This document shows positions 16,574-24,469 of a DNA stretch of 33,633 nucleotides, in pieces. The stretch is taken from assembly GCA_016763475.1 (NCBI GenBank), contig JAESTV010000103.1, positions 1 to 33,633 of the forward strand, written 5' to 3'. The DNA comes from Roseicyclus sp. (GTDB lineage: Bacteria; Pseudomonadota; Alphaproteobacteria; Rhodobacterales; Rhodobacteraceae). Numbering within the stretch: the stretch's first letter is position 1; every line of letters begins with the position of its first letter. The notes beneath the pieces were generated by a model that did not search any database, had not been told where the DNA came from, and saw only the letters and a program-made list of their open reading frames with translations. A program made the position numbers and the translations under genes.

Positions 16574-17026
16574 TCATGCCTCCGCCGCGGGTGGGGGTGG
16601 GGGTGGCAGAAAATCAACCTCATGGGCGGCGGACAGACGCACCAGTTCTTCCGGGTCGCTCACGCCATCGAGCAAAATGAACAGATCGAACAGTTTGCGC
16701 GCCGGGGCGACACCGAAGACAACCTTCGCCTCAGCGCCTGAGCGGTTGAATATCCCATGGGCCTCTCCCATGGGCATCCGCACGGTATCGCCGGGGCCGG
16801 CCTTGTGGACATCGCCCAGAAACTCAACCTCCAGACCCCCCTCCAGCACAAAGATCCACTCGTCCTGTGTTGGGTGGATGTGGGGCGGCACGAAGGTTTC
16901 GGCGGGCAGCGTCGCGTGCCACACAAACGCATCATGGCTAAGCAATTTGGGCACATAGGTCTGCCCCACAACATTCCACGACATCCCTTGAATGCCATCG
17001 CTGGCTTTGGTGATACCTTTTTCCAT
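16574..17026 (-). CDS. Cupin-domain protein (second paralogue) with C-terminal polyproline
   Basis: This is a 150-residue cupin with the metal motif H49-x-H51-PTQDE56 (PPHIHPTQDEWIFVLEGGLEV) and H90 in MPMGEAHGIFN. It is the clear paralogue of the cupin at 13816-14265: the opening EKGIT, VVGQTYVPKLLS, HPTQDE and the ending HEVDFLPP align. Here the end runs into six consecutive prolines followed by AAEA. ATG 17026 is chosen to match the paralogue; a GTG start at 17059 would add 11 residues. It is the first gene of the operon cupin 2, monooxygenase, hydrolase, cupin 1 and is divergent from the AraC regulator. Its biochemical role is not known. Confidence 0.84.
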   Translation of the reverse strand: MEKGITKASDGIQGMSWNVVGQTYVPKLLSHDAFVWHATLPAETFVPPHIHPTQDEWIFVLEGGLEVEFLGDVHKAGPGDTVRMPMGEAHGIFNRSGAEAKVVFGVAPARKLFDLFILLDGVSDPEELVRLSAAHEVDFLPPPPPPAAEA

Positions 17027-17180
17027 CGTCTCTCGCGCTCCCCTGTTTGTTCGCGCCACTCTGCCCCAATCGGCGCAAAGGGTTTATCCAGAAAACGAAC
17101 CTTTGTTATGGGGCTGAATGTTCATGCTTGAACCAATGGCCCGCACGGCCCAAGCTGACGCGTCAATTCAGGGAGCCAAC
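17027..17180. promoter_or_regulatory. Divergent promoter region between cupin operon and AraC regulator
   Basis: This 154-base region must drive both the cupin/monooxygenase operon and the AraC gene. An inverted repeat is present: CAAAGGGTT at 17076-17084 and AACCTTTG at 17098-17105, with a 13-base A/T-rich spacer (TATCCAGAAAACG). It is a reasonable operator candidate, though AraC proteins more often bind direct repeats. GGGAG at 17171-17175 sets the AraC start. Confidence 0.4.
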
Positions 17181-18164
17181 ATGACCGCCACCCCGGCCCG
17201 CAGCCAATACCTGTCCAGTCACCCGCTGTTACGCACAGGTGATCTGGATGAGGCGCGTCATTGCGTGGCCCAGAAGTTCTGCGATCACCGGCTGGAGGTT
17301 ACGCACCGCGACACCGCGTTGTCGGTGCAACACAACCACGTGGCGGGCAAGAATGTCTCGGTGAATTACATGCAGTACGGGGCTGATGTGACAATTGATC
17401 CGGGCATGTTGGGTTCGTTCTACCTGTTGCAGATCCCGCTGTCCGGCCACGCCCTGATCCGCCATCGCGGCGAAGAGGTTGCGGCATCAGCCTGTACGGC
17501 AACCCTGCTTAACCCGGACCGTGAAACGTTGATGCACTGGCAAGGCAATTGCCGAAAGCTGCTGTTGCAGATCAACACCAGCCACTTGACCCAGATCGCC
17601 ACCGGCCTGATCGGCGCCCCGCCGCCCGGCCCGATCCGGTTTGAGACGGCGGTAGACCTGACCACACAGAAAGGCCGCGCCTTGCGGCAGATGGTGGTGT
17701 CTTGCGCCCGCGCCGCAGAGGCCGGCGCGCTGTTTGGCGGGTCGCGCCGAGGCGCTGATCTGCGGGTGGAAAATGACCTCGCCCACGCGCTTTTGACCCT
17801 TCAGGACAGCAATATCTCCCACATCATAGAGCGCGCTGATGCCGGTGCCACGCCCAGTGGGTTGCGCCAGGCGGTGGATTACATCCACGCCAATCTGACC
17901 GAGCCGCTATCCCTGTGTGACATCGCCCGCGCGGCGCAGATGAACGTGCGCACCTTGCAGAAGGGGTTCAAACGCCGCTTCGGGTTGACGCCGATGCAAT
18001 TCCTGCGCAACACCCGTCTGGACGCCGCCCATTACCAGCTGACCGCCCGGCGCGACCCGCCCAGCGTCACCAGTGCCGCCTTTGAGAACGGGTTCTCACA
18101 CCTCGGGCGGTTTTCACGGGACTACAAAGGTCGCTTCGGCCATTCGCCAAGCGGGTTACACTGA
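17181..18164 (+). CDS. AraC-family transcriptional regulator
   Basis: This regulator has 327 residues. The N-terminal part (about 40-200) resembles the AraC-binding-like cupin domain found in aromatic and amine catabolism regulators (YLLQIPLSGHALIRHRGEE, then ATLLNPDRETLMHW). The C-terminal double HTH covers about 228-325: first helix-turn-helix LSLCDIARAAQMNVRTLQKGFKRRFG, second VTSAAFENGFSHLGRFSRDYKGRFG, then SP. ATG 17181 has GGGAG five bases upstream; frames beginning at 17118 add a leader without support. It probably controls the divergent cupin-monooxygenase operon. The convergent eutBC genes are a less likely target, although enteric EutR is also AraC-type. A weak 5-bp hairpin at 18167-18182 separates it from eutC. 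Confidence 0.9.
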   Translation: MTATPARSQYLSSHPLLRTGDLDEARHCVAQKFCDHRLEVTHRDTALSVQHNHVAGKNVSVNYMQYGADVTIDPGMLGSFYLLQIPLSGHALIRHRGEEVAASACTATLLNPDRETLMHWQGNCRKLLLQINTSHLTQIATGLIGAPPPGPIRFETAVDLTTQKGRALRQMVVSCARAAEAGALFGGSRRGADLRVENDLAHALLTLQDSNISHIIERADAGATPSGLRQAVDYIHANLTEPLSLCDIARAAQMNVRTLQKGFKRRFGLTPMQFLRNTRLDAAHYQLTARRDPPSVTSAAFENGFSHLGRFSRDYKGRFGHSPSGLH

Positions 18165-18180
18165 TCAGGCGTAGCCGCGC

Positions 18181-18945
18181 CTAATCCCCCTTCACAAGCG
18201 CGCGGGCAGCCAACGCTTTACTCAAAGCCACGCCGCTTTGTCCGGTATCTCCCATTGCGAGGATCAGCGTGAGCGCCTGCGCGGCGGCCTCATCAACGCT
18301 TAGCCCGGCGGCGCGGATGTTGGACAGGCAATTACGGGTGCTGTCAGGTGTGGTCTGGCCGGGCTGGCAGGACCCCTGATGGGTAATATAGACACCCAGC
18401 GAATCCGCGGCTGACAGGCCGGGCCGCTCTCCCAGCGCCATCACAACAATGTCTGCCTGCAGCGCCTGGGCGATCCCGTCCCCCAACGCCACGCGCGCCT
18501 GCCGTGCCAGGATCACCGGGCCGTGGCTCAGGCCGCAGTTGCGCAGCCGCGTCGCAAGGGCAGTCATAAACGCCGCCCCGTTCAGCGCCGCAGCAATTGC
18601 CGACAACCCGTCGCCAAGCACAAGCGCCACATCAACAGGGCCGCCGTCACCACGAAGGCTTTCGGCGGCACCCTCTGGCAGCATTCGCCCCAGATCAGGG
18701 CGCCTCACGAAGCTATCTCGGGTGTCCGCAGCGCTGGTGACAATGTGATGGGCAAGACCCGCTTGCCCAAGGTTTGCGGCGATACGAGGCACGTCAAGTT
18801 CCGACAAAACAGCCGCCCGCGCCTGCGCGTGATCAAGGGCAAAGCGCAGCGTGGTGGCGGTGTCAGCTGAGCGCCCGCGCGAACCGAGGGTCAGGCGCGC
18901 CTGGGTCAGGGAGCGGATTTGTGCCAGCGCCTCAGGTGTCGTCAT
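18181..18945 (-). CDS. eutC: Ethanolamine ammonia-lyase, small subunit
   Basis: This is the light chain (254 residues) of the adenosylcobalamin-dependent lyase that splits ethanolamine into acetaldehyde and ammonia. Typical EutC segments are LTQARLTLGSRG near the N-terminus, FALDHAQARAAV, VALVLGDGLSAIAA, ILARQARVALGDGI, VVMALGERPGLSAADSLGVYITH and DSTRNCLSNIR. The start shares its A with the eutB stop (TGATG), and an apparent longer frame to 19032 only reads through eutB. There are no eutA reactivase, microcompartment shell or aldehyde dehydrogenase genes in the window. Confidence 0.95.
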   Translation of the reverse strand: MTTPEALAQIRSLTQARLTLGSRGRSADTATTLRFALDHAQARAAVLSELDVPRIAANLGQAGLAHHIVTSAADTRDSFVRRPDLGRMLPEGAAESLRGDGGPVDVALVLGDGLSAIAAALNGAAFMTALATRLRNCGLSHGPVILARQARVALGDGIAQALQADIVVMALGERPGLSAADSLGVYITHQGSCQPGQTTPDSTRNCLSNIRAAGLSVDEAAAQALTLILAMGDTGQSGVALSKALAARALVKGD

Positions 18946-20318
18946 CACGTCGGAAGCCTGAGGCGCGACAGGGCAGTCTCCAGACCTGGCAACGTCACAT
19001 CCCCGGTGCCGATCCCGGTGGCCGCCATCCACCGTGCAAATTCAGGGGCCGGAGGGCGGCCAAGCGTGTCGCGGATGAACTGTGCATCATGAAACGCAAG
19101 GGATTGGTAATTCAACATAATGTCGTCCGCTCCGGGCACCGTAATCACAAAACTCACCCCCGCCGAGGCCAAGGCCACCAGCAAGACCTCCATATCATCC
19201 TGATCCGCAAAGGAATGGTTGGTGTAACAAACGTCCACCCCCATTGGCAGGCCGAGAAGTTTGCCACAGAAATGGTCCTCCAGCGCTGCACGGGTGATCT
19301 GTTTGCCGTCCGCCAAATATTCCGGGCCGATAAACCCCACCACCGTGTTGACCAGAAGGGGTTGATACCGCCGCGCCACCGCATAGGCGCGCACCTCCAT
19401 GGTTTGTTGATCCATCCCGTGATGGGCGTCCGCCGACAAAGCCGCACCCTGCCCGGTTTCAAAATACATCAGGTTGGCGTCTTTGGGGGCGCGCCCAAGG
19501 CCGCGCACGGCGTCGTGGGCCTCATCCAACATCGCCAATGTCACGCCAAAACCGTCGTTGGCCTTTTGGGACCCCGCAACCGACTGGAACACCAGATCCA
19601 CCGGCGCGCCGGCCTCGATCGCTGCAATAGCGGTGCTGACATGGCCAAGGCAGCAATGTTGGGTGGGGATCGATAGCTGGGTTCGGATCGCCTCCAGCAC
19701 CTCGCAGATGCGAATGTAATCGGGCAGCGCATCAGTAGCGGGGTTAACGCCGATCACCGCATCCCCCGCCCCCATCAGTAACCCGTCAAGAGCAGACACT
19801 GCGATGCCACGGCTGTCATCGGTGGGGTGGTTGGGTTGATTGCGCGTGGACAGGTGCCCGCGCAGCCCGATGGTAGAGCGGAAGCGCGTCACCACCTCAA
19901 TCTTGGCCGCCACCGCGATCAAATCCTGCGCCCGCATGATCTTGCTGACTGCTGCCGCCATTTCGGGCGTAAGGCCGTCGGCCAGTGCCGCAAGCTCGAT
20001 GCCCGTGTTCCGGGGGTCCAACAGCCAGTCCCGCAATGCTCCGACAGTGAGGGAGGATACCGGCGCGAAGGCGAGTGGGTTGTGTTGTTCTGCGATAAGG
20101 GCGCTGACGGCGTCGCCGTCGACCTCCATCACATCCTCCAGAAACCCGGCAAGCGGCACGTCCGCCAAACAATGCTGCGCCGCCAGGCGTTCAACCGGGC
20201 CGTCAGCGGCAAGCCCGGCCAGCGTATCACCTGACCGTTCAGGCGAGGCTTTCGCCAACAGCACCTTAAGCGATGCAAAGTGGTGGCGAGTCCCGCCGAT
20301 ATCGTAGTGAAACCTCAT
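18945..20318 (-). CDS. eutB: Ethanolamine ammonia-lyase, large subunit
   Basis: This is the catalytic heavy chain (457 residues) of the B12 enzyme EutBC. It follows E. coli EutB throughout: LKVLLAKASPERSGDTLAGLAA, GAGDAVIGVNPATD, IPTQHCCLGHVSTAIAAIEAGAP, the active-site stretch YFETGQGAALSADAHHG, VNTVVGFIGPEYLADGKQI, CYTNHSFADQDD and PGADDIMLNYQSLAFHD. The ATG at 20318 matches the family N-terminus but has no strong ribosome site. The gene lies 74 bases after the GAF-protein stop on the same strand, so it may be co-transcribed with the ABC importer. That gap is too short for a cobalamin riboswitch. Confidence 0.96.
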   Translation of the reverse strand: MRFHYDIGGTRHHFASLKVLLAKASPERSGDTLAGLAADGPVERLAAQHCLADVPLAGFLEDVMEVDGDAVSALIAEQHNPLAFAPVSSLTVGALRDWLLDPRNTGIELAALADGLTPEMAAAVSKIMRAQDLIAVAAKIEVVTRFRSTIGLRGHLSTRNQPNHPTDDSRGIAVSALDGLLMGAGDAVIGVNPATDALPDYIRICEVLEAIRTQLSIPTQHCCLGHVSTAIAAIEAGAPVDLVFQSVAGSQKANDGFGVTLAMLDEAHDAVRGLGRAPKDANLMYFETGQGAALSADAHHGMDQQTMEVRAYAVARRYQPLLVNTVVGFIGPEYLADGKQITRAALEDHFCGKLLGLPMGVDVCYTNHSFADQDDMEVLLVALASAGVSFVITVPGADDIMLNYQSLAFHDAQFIRDTLGRPPAPEFARWMAATGIGTGDVTLPGLETALSRLRLPT

Positions 20319-20392
20319 GGCGGACAGGTTGGCACCACTGGGCTTGTGAGGTCAAACACCGCGTTGCGGATAGCGGGAATGACTCACCTCCA

Positions 20393-20905
20393 TCAGGGCA
20401 TCAACTCTTGCGCCGTCAGCATCGCACGCATCGCAGGCGCCTTCAGCACGTCATGACACTCCCGCACCCGCGCAGGTGTGAAATGGCCCTCGACATCCAG
20501 CATGTTCACAGTTGCCACAAGCGCCCCGGCGTGGATCACCGGCAGGTTCAGGACCGATCCGCAGCCCAGCTCTGCGATCAACTGATGATCCGGGAACACG
20601 GCGGCGATCTCAGCCAAGGTGTTGGCCACAAAACTCCGGCGTTGGACCTGCACCACCTCAAACCAATCGTTGTGGACAACCGGCTTGGTGCCGGACGTGG
20701 GGTAGGCCTCGGGCATGTTGGAAAAGGCGCGCCGCGCGAGGCCCGCGTTCATATCAACACTCATCACGGTCCATAATCGCACGGGCACCAGGTGATCACT
20801 CAACCGGAACAACGCCGCGTAGGCGGCTTCTTCAGATGTGGCGGCGGCCAGCTCAGCTTTGAAGCGGGCCTCCGTGGCCCCGGCGGTATTGGGATCAGGG
20901 ATCAT
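20393..20905 (-). CDS. GAF-domain protein of unknown function
   Basis: This is a cytoplasmic protein of 170 residues. Most of it (about 20-160) reads as a GAF-like domain: LFRLSDHLVPVRLWTVMSVDMNAGLARRAFSN, then NTLAEIAAVFPDHQLIAELGCGSVLNLPVIHAGALVATVNMLDVEGHF. The last part has the GAF pattern of a conserved small-residue strand followed by 'vatvnll'. There is no output domain, so it may be a small-molecule sensor or a free-standing ligand-binding protein. ATG 20905 is chosen for AAGGA six to seven bases upstream; a TTG start at 20926 would overlap the ABC ATPase stop. It lies between the importer genes and eutB, hinting that it serves amine uptake or breakdown. Its function is not known. Confidence 0.75.
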   Translation of the reverse strand: MIPDPNTAGATEARFKAELAAATSEEAAYAALFRLSDHLVPVRLWTVMSVDMNAGLARRAFSNMPEAYPTSGTKPVVHNDWFEVVQVQRRSFVANTLAEIAAVFPDHQLIAELGCGSVLNLPVIHAGALVATVNMLDVEGHFTPARVRECHDVLKAPAMRAMLTAQELMP

Positions 20906-20922
20906 GGGGTGTCCTTTTTCGG

Positions 20923-21657
20923 TCAAGCGCCGCCGCTGGCGGCATAGAGCGCTTGCGAGTAGGGGTGCGTGAAACTGCCATCGTGAAGCGCGGTTGACGA
21001 CGCAATTTCCACGACCCGGCCTTTGCTCATCACCGCCATACGATCACACAGGAAACTGACAATCGGCAGATTGTGGGTGACCAACAGGTAGGTCAGCCCC
21101 CGTTCCGCCCGCAGGCGTTTGAGCAGGTTCAGGATCTCGGCCTGCACGCTCACATCCAGCGCGCTTGTCGGTTCGTCCAGCAGCATAACCTCAGGCTCCA
21201 GCATCAGGGCGCGGGCGATGGCAACGCGCTGGCGCTGGCCACCCGACATCTGGTGTGGGTAACGGAAGCGGAACCGGCGATCGAGGCCGACATCCGCCAG
21301 CGCCTGTTCGACCCGTTCATCCTGCCCGCCAATGCCGTGGATCGCCAACGGCTCGGACAAAACCGCATCCACGGTTTTGCGCGGATGCAGCGAGCCGTAG
21401 GGGTCCTGGAACACCATCTGGCAGCGTCTGGCGAGGCTGAGATTAGGGCGATGACTGCCGGGTTCTCCTAAAAGAAATATCTCCCCCGTCCACTCAGGGG
21501 CGAGGCCACAAATGGCCTTCAGCACCGTTGATTTACCGGACCCGCTTTCGCCAACCAGCGCAAAACTTTCGCCACGCGCGACGTTGAAGGTGATGCCTTC
21601 GACCACCCGCACGCCGTCATAGGCGACATCAACGTTGTTCAGGGAAATTGCGCTCAT
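20923..21657 (-). CDS. ABC transporter ATPase, DppF/NikE-type
   Basis: This is the second ATPase (244 residues) of a peptide/nickel-class importer. It has Walker [11 protein letters not shown]-loop [16 protein letters not shown], signature [15 protein letters not shown], Walker [17 protein letters not shown] and H-loop [10 protein letters not shown]. The end stops at [15 protein letters not shown], without the long C-terminal extension of most DppF/OppF proteins, so its size is closer to NikE. The ATG at 21657 overlaps the preceding ATPase stop by ATGA. Nickel, opine, peptide or other small amine cargo are all possible; the dipeptide-type binding protein at 25248 is the likely partner. Confidence 0.93.
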   Translation of the reverse strand: MSAISLNNVDVAYDGVRVVEGITFNVARGESFALVGESGSGKSTVLKAICGLAPEWTGEIFLLGEPGSHRPNLSLARRCQMVFQDPYGSLHPRKTVDAVLSEPLAIHGIGGQDERVEQALADVGLDRRFRFRYPHQMSGGQRQRVAIARALMLEPEVMLLDEPTSALDVSVQAEILNLLKRLRAERGLTYLLVTHNLPIVSFLCDRMAVMSKGRVVEIASSTALHDGSFTHPYSQALYAASGGA

Positions 21658-22481
21658 GTACCTGCCCATAGAGTGCGGTCCATCACTGGCAATTCTTCAC
21701 GTGTCTCATGCATCTGCGGCACAGCGGCCAGAAGGCCTTTGGTGTAGGGATGGGTGGCGTTGTGCAGCTCCGAGGCATCACAGCTTTCCACCACCCGGCC
21801 CGCGTTCATCACCAGAATGCGGTCGCAATACCGCGCCACCAGCGGCAAATCATGACTTATCAGGATCAGGCCCATACCATGATCCCGCACCAGATCGTCG
21901 ATCAGGCGCAGCACGTCACCCTGCACGCTGACATCCAATGCGCTGGTCGGCTCATCCGCAATCAACAGCTTCGGGCGTGGGATCAGCATCATCGCGATCA
22001 TCACCCGCTGGCCCATGCCGCCGGATACCTCGTGGGCATAAAGCTGCGCCACACGGTCGGGGTCGTTGATCCGAACCGCCTCCAACATCTCACGCACACG
22101 GGCTTTCATCGCGCGCTTTGGCAAGCGTTCGTGGACCCGCAGGGCCTCTTCAATCTGCGTCCCCACAGTCATCACCGGGTTCAGGGAGTACCGCGGGTCT
22201 TGCATGATCATCGAGATCCGGGCGCCGCGATACGTCCGCATCTGACGCTCACTCAGGCTGAAAAGATCCACACCTTCAAAATTCACCCGCCCCTCAACCT
22301 GTCCCGGCGGGCGGATCAGGCGCAGGATCGCGCGCCCTGTCATGGATTTTCCGGAGCCGCTCTCCCCCACAATCCCAAGGCGTTCCTGCCCCAGATCAAA
22401 GGACAATCCATCAACCACGTTCACCCGACCTTGAGGGGTGGGAAAGCTGACACAAAGGTTCTCAACCGACAGAAGATTCAT
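21654..22481 (-). CDS. ABC transporter ATPase, DppD/NikD-type
   Basis: This is the first ATPase (275 residues) of the importer. It shows Walker [28 protein letters not shown], signature VSGGMGQRVMIAMML, Walker [17 protein letters not shown] and H-loop ILISHDLPLVARYCD. The HPYTKGLLAAVP motif marks the peptide/nickel class, but the Cys-rich C-terminal extension of DppD is absent, so the protein is about 50 residues shorter than E. coli DppD. ATGA overlaps at both ends (22478-22481 and 21654-21657) show tight translational coupling of the two ATPases with the upstream permease. Confidence 0.93.
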   Translation of the reverse strand: MNLLSVENLCVSFPTPQGRVNVVDGLSFDLGQERLGIVGESGSGKSMTGRAILRLIRPPGQVEGRVNFEGVDLFSLSERQMRTYRGARISMIMQDPRYSLNPVMTVGTQIEEALRVHERLPKRAMKARVREMLEAVRINDPDRVAQLYAHEVSGGMGQRVMIAMMLIPRPKLLIADEPTSALDVSVQGDVLRLIDDLVRDHGMGLILISHDLPLVARYCDRILVMNAGRVVESCDASELHNATHPYTKGLLAAVPQMHETREELPVMDRTLWAGT

Positions 22482-23380
22482 GATTTACCCTCCGATTTCG
22501 GGTCCAACACGTCACGCAGGCCATCGCCGAGGAAACAGAAGCCAAGTGACACCAGGATGATCGCAAAACCCGGCATCGTGGCGACCCACCATTGGTCAAA
22601 GATATACGACCGCCCCCCTGAAATCATTGCACCCCATTCCGGCGACGGCGGCTGGGCGCCGAGGCCAAGGAAGCCGAGGCCCGCTGCGGTCAGGATGATC
22701 CCCGCCATATCAAGCGTGACCCGGATGATCATCGACGAGGTACACAACGGCAAGACATGGCGGGTGATGATCCGGGTGTGCGACGCGCCCAGAAGCCGCG
22801 CAGCCGCCACAAATTCGGAGTTGCGGATGGTCAGAGTTTCGGCCCGTGCGATGCGGGCATACGCGGGCCATGTGGTGATTGCGATGGCGATGATCGCGTT
22901 CTCGATGCCGGGGCCGAGGGCGGCGGCGAAAGCCAGCGCCAGCACCAGCTTGGGCATCGACAGGAACACATCCGTGACCCCCATCAAAACGCTGTCTACC
23001 CAGCCGCCGAAATACCCCGACACAGCGCCGATCAGCAGGCCCACCGGGGCCGAGATCACTGCAACCAGCGCCACAATCATCAACGTGATGCGCGCGCCGT
23101 ATACGACCCGCGAAAAGATATCACGGCCCAATTGGTCGGTGCCCATCCAATGATCACCCGATGGCGGCAACAGACGCCGCTCCAGATATTGGCCGTGAGG
23201 GCCTTCCAATGCGATCAAGGGGGCAAAAATTGCGGTGAGGATCAGGATCGAGATGATCACAATACCCGCCACCGCCAGCGGGTTGCGCGGCAGGTCCAGC
23301 GATACGCGGTAGGCCCGCCCGGCAGCCGCCTGCCCACGGGACGCGGGGCTGTCATCCAGCAGCCATTCGCGCGTCAGCAT
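22478..23380 (-). CDS. ABC transporter permease, DppC/NikC-type
   Basis: This is an inner-membrane permease of 300 residues with the OppBC-family fold. It opens with a cytoplasmic tail and a first helix (GIVIISILILTAIFAPLIAL). The periplasmic segment HWMGTDQLGRDIFSRVVYGARITL is diagnostic of DppC/OppC. The EAA cytoplasmic loop is EFVAAARLLGASHTRIITRHVLP. It probably has six helices. The ribosome site GGGAG is supplied by the last unit of a 15-bp tandem repeat in the 45-base gap after the other permease gene. Confidence 0.94.
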   Translation of the reverse strand: MLTREWLLDDSPASRGQAAAGRAYRVSLDLPRNPLAVAGIVIISILILTAIFAPLIALEGPHGQYLERRLLPPSGDHWMGTDQLGRDIFSRVVYGARITLMIVALVAVISAPVGLLIGAVSGYFGGWVDSVLMGVTDVFLSMPKLVLALAFAAALGPGIENAIIAIAITTWPAYARIARAETLTIRNSEFVAAARLLGASHTRIITRHVLPLCTSSMIIRVTLDMAGIILTAAGLGFLGLGAQPPSPEWGAMISGGRSYIFDQWWVATMPGFAIILVSLGFCFLGDGLRDVLDPKSEGKS

Positions 23381-23385
23381 TTGCC

Positions 23386-23430
23386 GGCTCCCATTGCAGC
23401 GGTTCCCATTACGGCGGTTCCCATTTCAGC
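23386..23430 (-). repeat. 15-bp tandem repeat with Shine-Dalgarno-like units between permease genes
   Basis: Three near-identical 15-base units (23416-23430, 23401-23415, 23386-23400) fill the gap between the two permease genes. On the coding strand each has the form GC-N4-ATGGGARCC. The first contains the TGA of the upstream permease, and the last gives GGGAG seven bases before the downstream ATG. The in-frame ATGs of the three units open a 16-codon reading frame (23424 to 23374) that ends at a TGA inside the downstream start region (ATGCTGA). Confidence 0.9.
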
Positions 23431-24469
23431 GGCTCCGGGGATCAAGAATCCGGTACAACACGTCCGAGATCTTGTTGATCATGATGAACACCGCACCAAT
23501 CACCAGCGTCGCACCAAGCACCGCGTTCATGTCAGCGTTAAACAGGGCTGTGGTCAGGTAATTGCCAATGCCGGGCCACGAAAACACCGTCTCGATCATC
23601 ACCGAGCCTTCAAGCAGGCCCGCATAGCTCAAGCCAATCACCGTAATCAGCGGCACCCGGATCGCGCCAAAGCCGTGGACCCAGATCACCCGCCATCCCG
23701 GCACACCTTTGACACGGGCGGTGGTGATGTATTCCTGGCTCAGTTGGTCGAGCATGAACGACCGTGTCATGCGCGCGATGTAGGCGAGGGAAAATACGCC
23801 CAGGATCGTGGCGGGCAGGATGATGTGGGACAACGCGCTTTTGAACACGGTCCAATCGCCATCGAGCAGGCTGTCCACGGTCAAAAGGCCGGTCACCACC
23901 GGCGTGATGCCATCATAGAAAATCTCCACCCGACCCGGCCCGGAGACCCATCCAAGGCCCGCATAGAAGATCGCCAGCCCCACAAGGCCAAGCCAGAATG
24001 CAGGCACCGAATAGCCCAAAAGCGCGAAGACGCGGATCACCTGGTCAACCCAGCGTCCCTGATGTGCGGCCGCCAGAACACCCGCAGGAATACCCAGACC
24101 AACGCCGATCAGGATGCCAATAGTGGCCATCTCCAACGTCGCCGGGAACACCCGCGCGAGGTCTTCGGCGACAGGTCGGTTGGTGGATACCGACATACCC
24201 AGATCAAAACGCAGCACATCCAGCACATAGCTGGCGAATTGCACCACCACGTGCCGGTCAAGGCCCATGGCAACCCGCGCCACCTCATATTGCTCGTTTG
24301 TGGCCCGGTCTCCGACAACGGCCAGAACAGGGTCAATCGGGATCACACGACCGATGAAAAACGTCAACGCCAGCAGGCCCAGAAAGGTCAGCGCGACAAC
24401 GATCACAAACCGCGCCAGAGCGACCAAAGTGCCGGCGAATGCAGAGTGTCTGATGTCTCGTGCAATCAT
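23426..24469 (-). CDS. ABC transporter permease, DppB/NikB-type
   Basis: This is the other inner-membrane permease (347 residues) of the importer. DppB features are a first helix with FLGLLALTFFIGRVIPIDPV, YVLDVLRFDLGMSVSTNRPV, six predicted helices, the EAA loop QEYITTARVKGVPGWRVIWVHGF and the ending GSVMIETVFSWPGIGNYLTTALFNADMN. It is the first gene of the leftward operon of two permeases, two ATPases, the GAF protein and probably eutBC. ATG 24469 is used; GTG 24472 is equally well placed relative to GGAAAGG upstream. It is divergent from an XRE-cupin regulator. Confidence 0.94.
   Translation of the reverse strand: MIARDIRHSAFAGTLVALARFVIVVALTFLGLLALTFFIGRVIPIDPVLAVVGDRATNEQYEVARVAMGLDRHVVVQFASYVLDVLRFDLGMSVSTNRPVAEDLARVFPATLEMATIGILIGVGLGIPAGVLAAAHQGRWVDQVIRVFALLGYSVPAFWLGLVGLAIFYAGLGWVSGPGRVEIFYDGITPVVTGLLTVDSLLDGDWTVFKSALSHIILPATILGVFSLAYIARMTRSFMLDQLSQEYITTARVKGVPGWRVIWVHGFGAIRVPLITVIGLSYAGLLEGSVMIETVFSWPGIGNYLTTALFNADMNAVLGATLVIGAVFIMINKISDVLYRILDPRSR

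Noticed and set aside
20319-20392. Cobalamin riboswitch upstream of eutB
   Set aside because: The gap is 74 bases, too short for the aptamer, and no B12-box-like sequence is evident.
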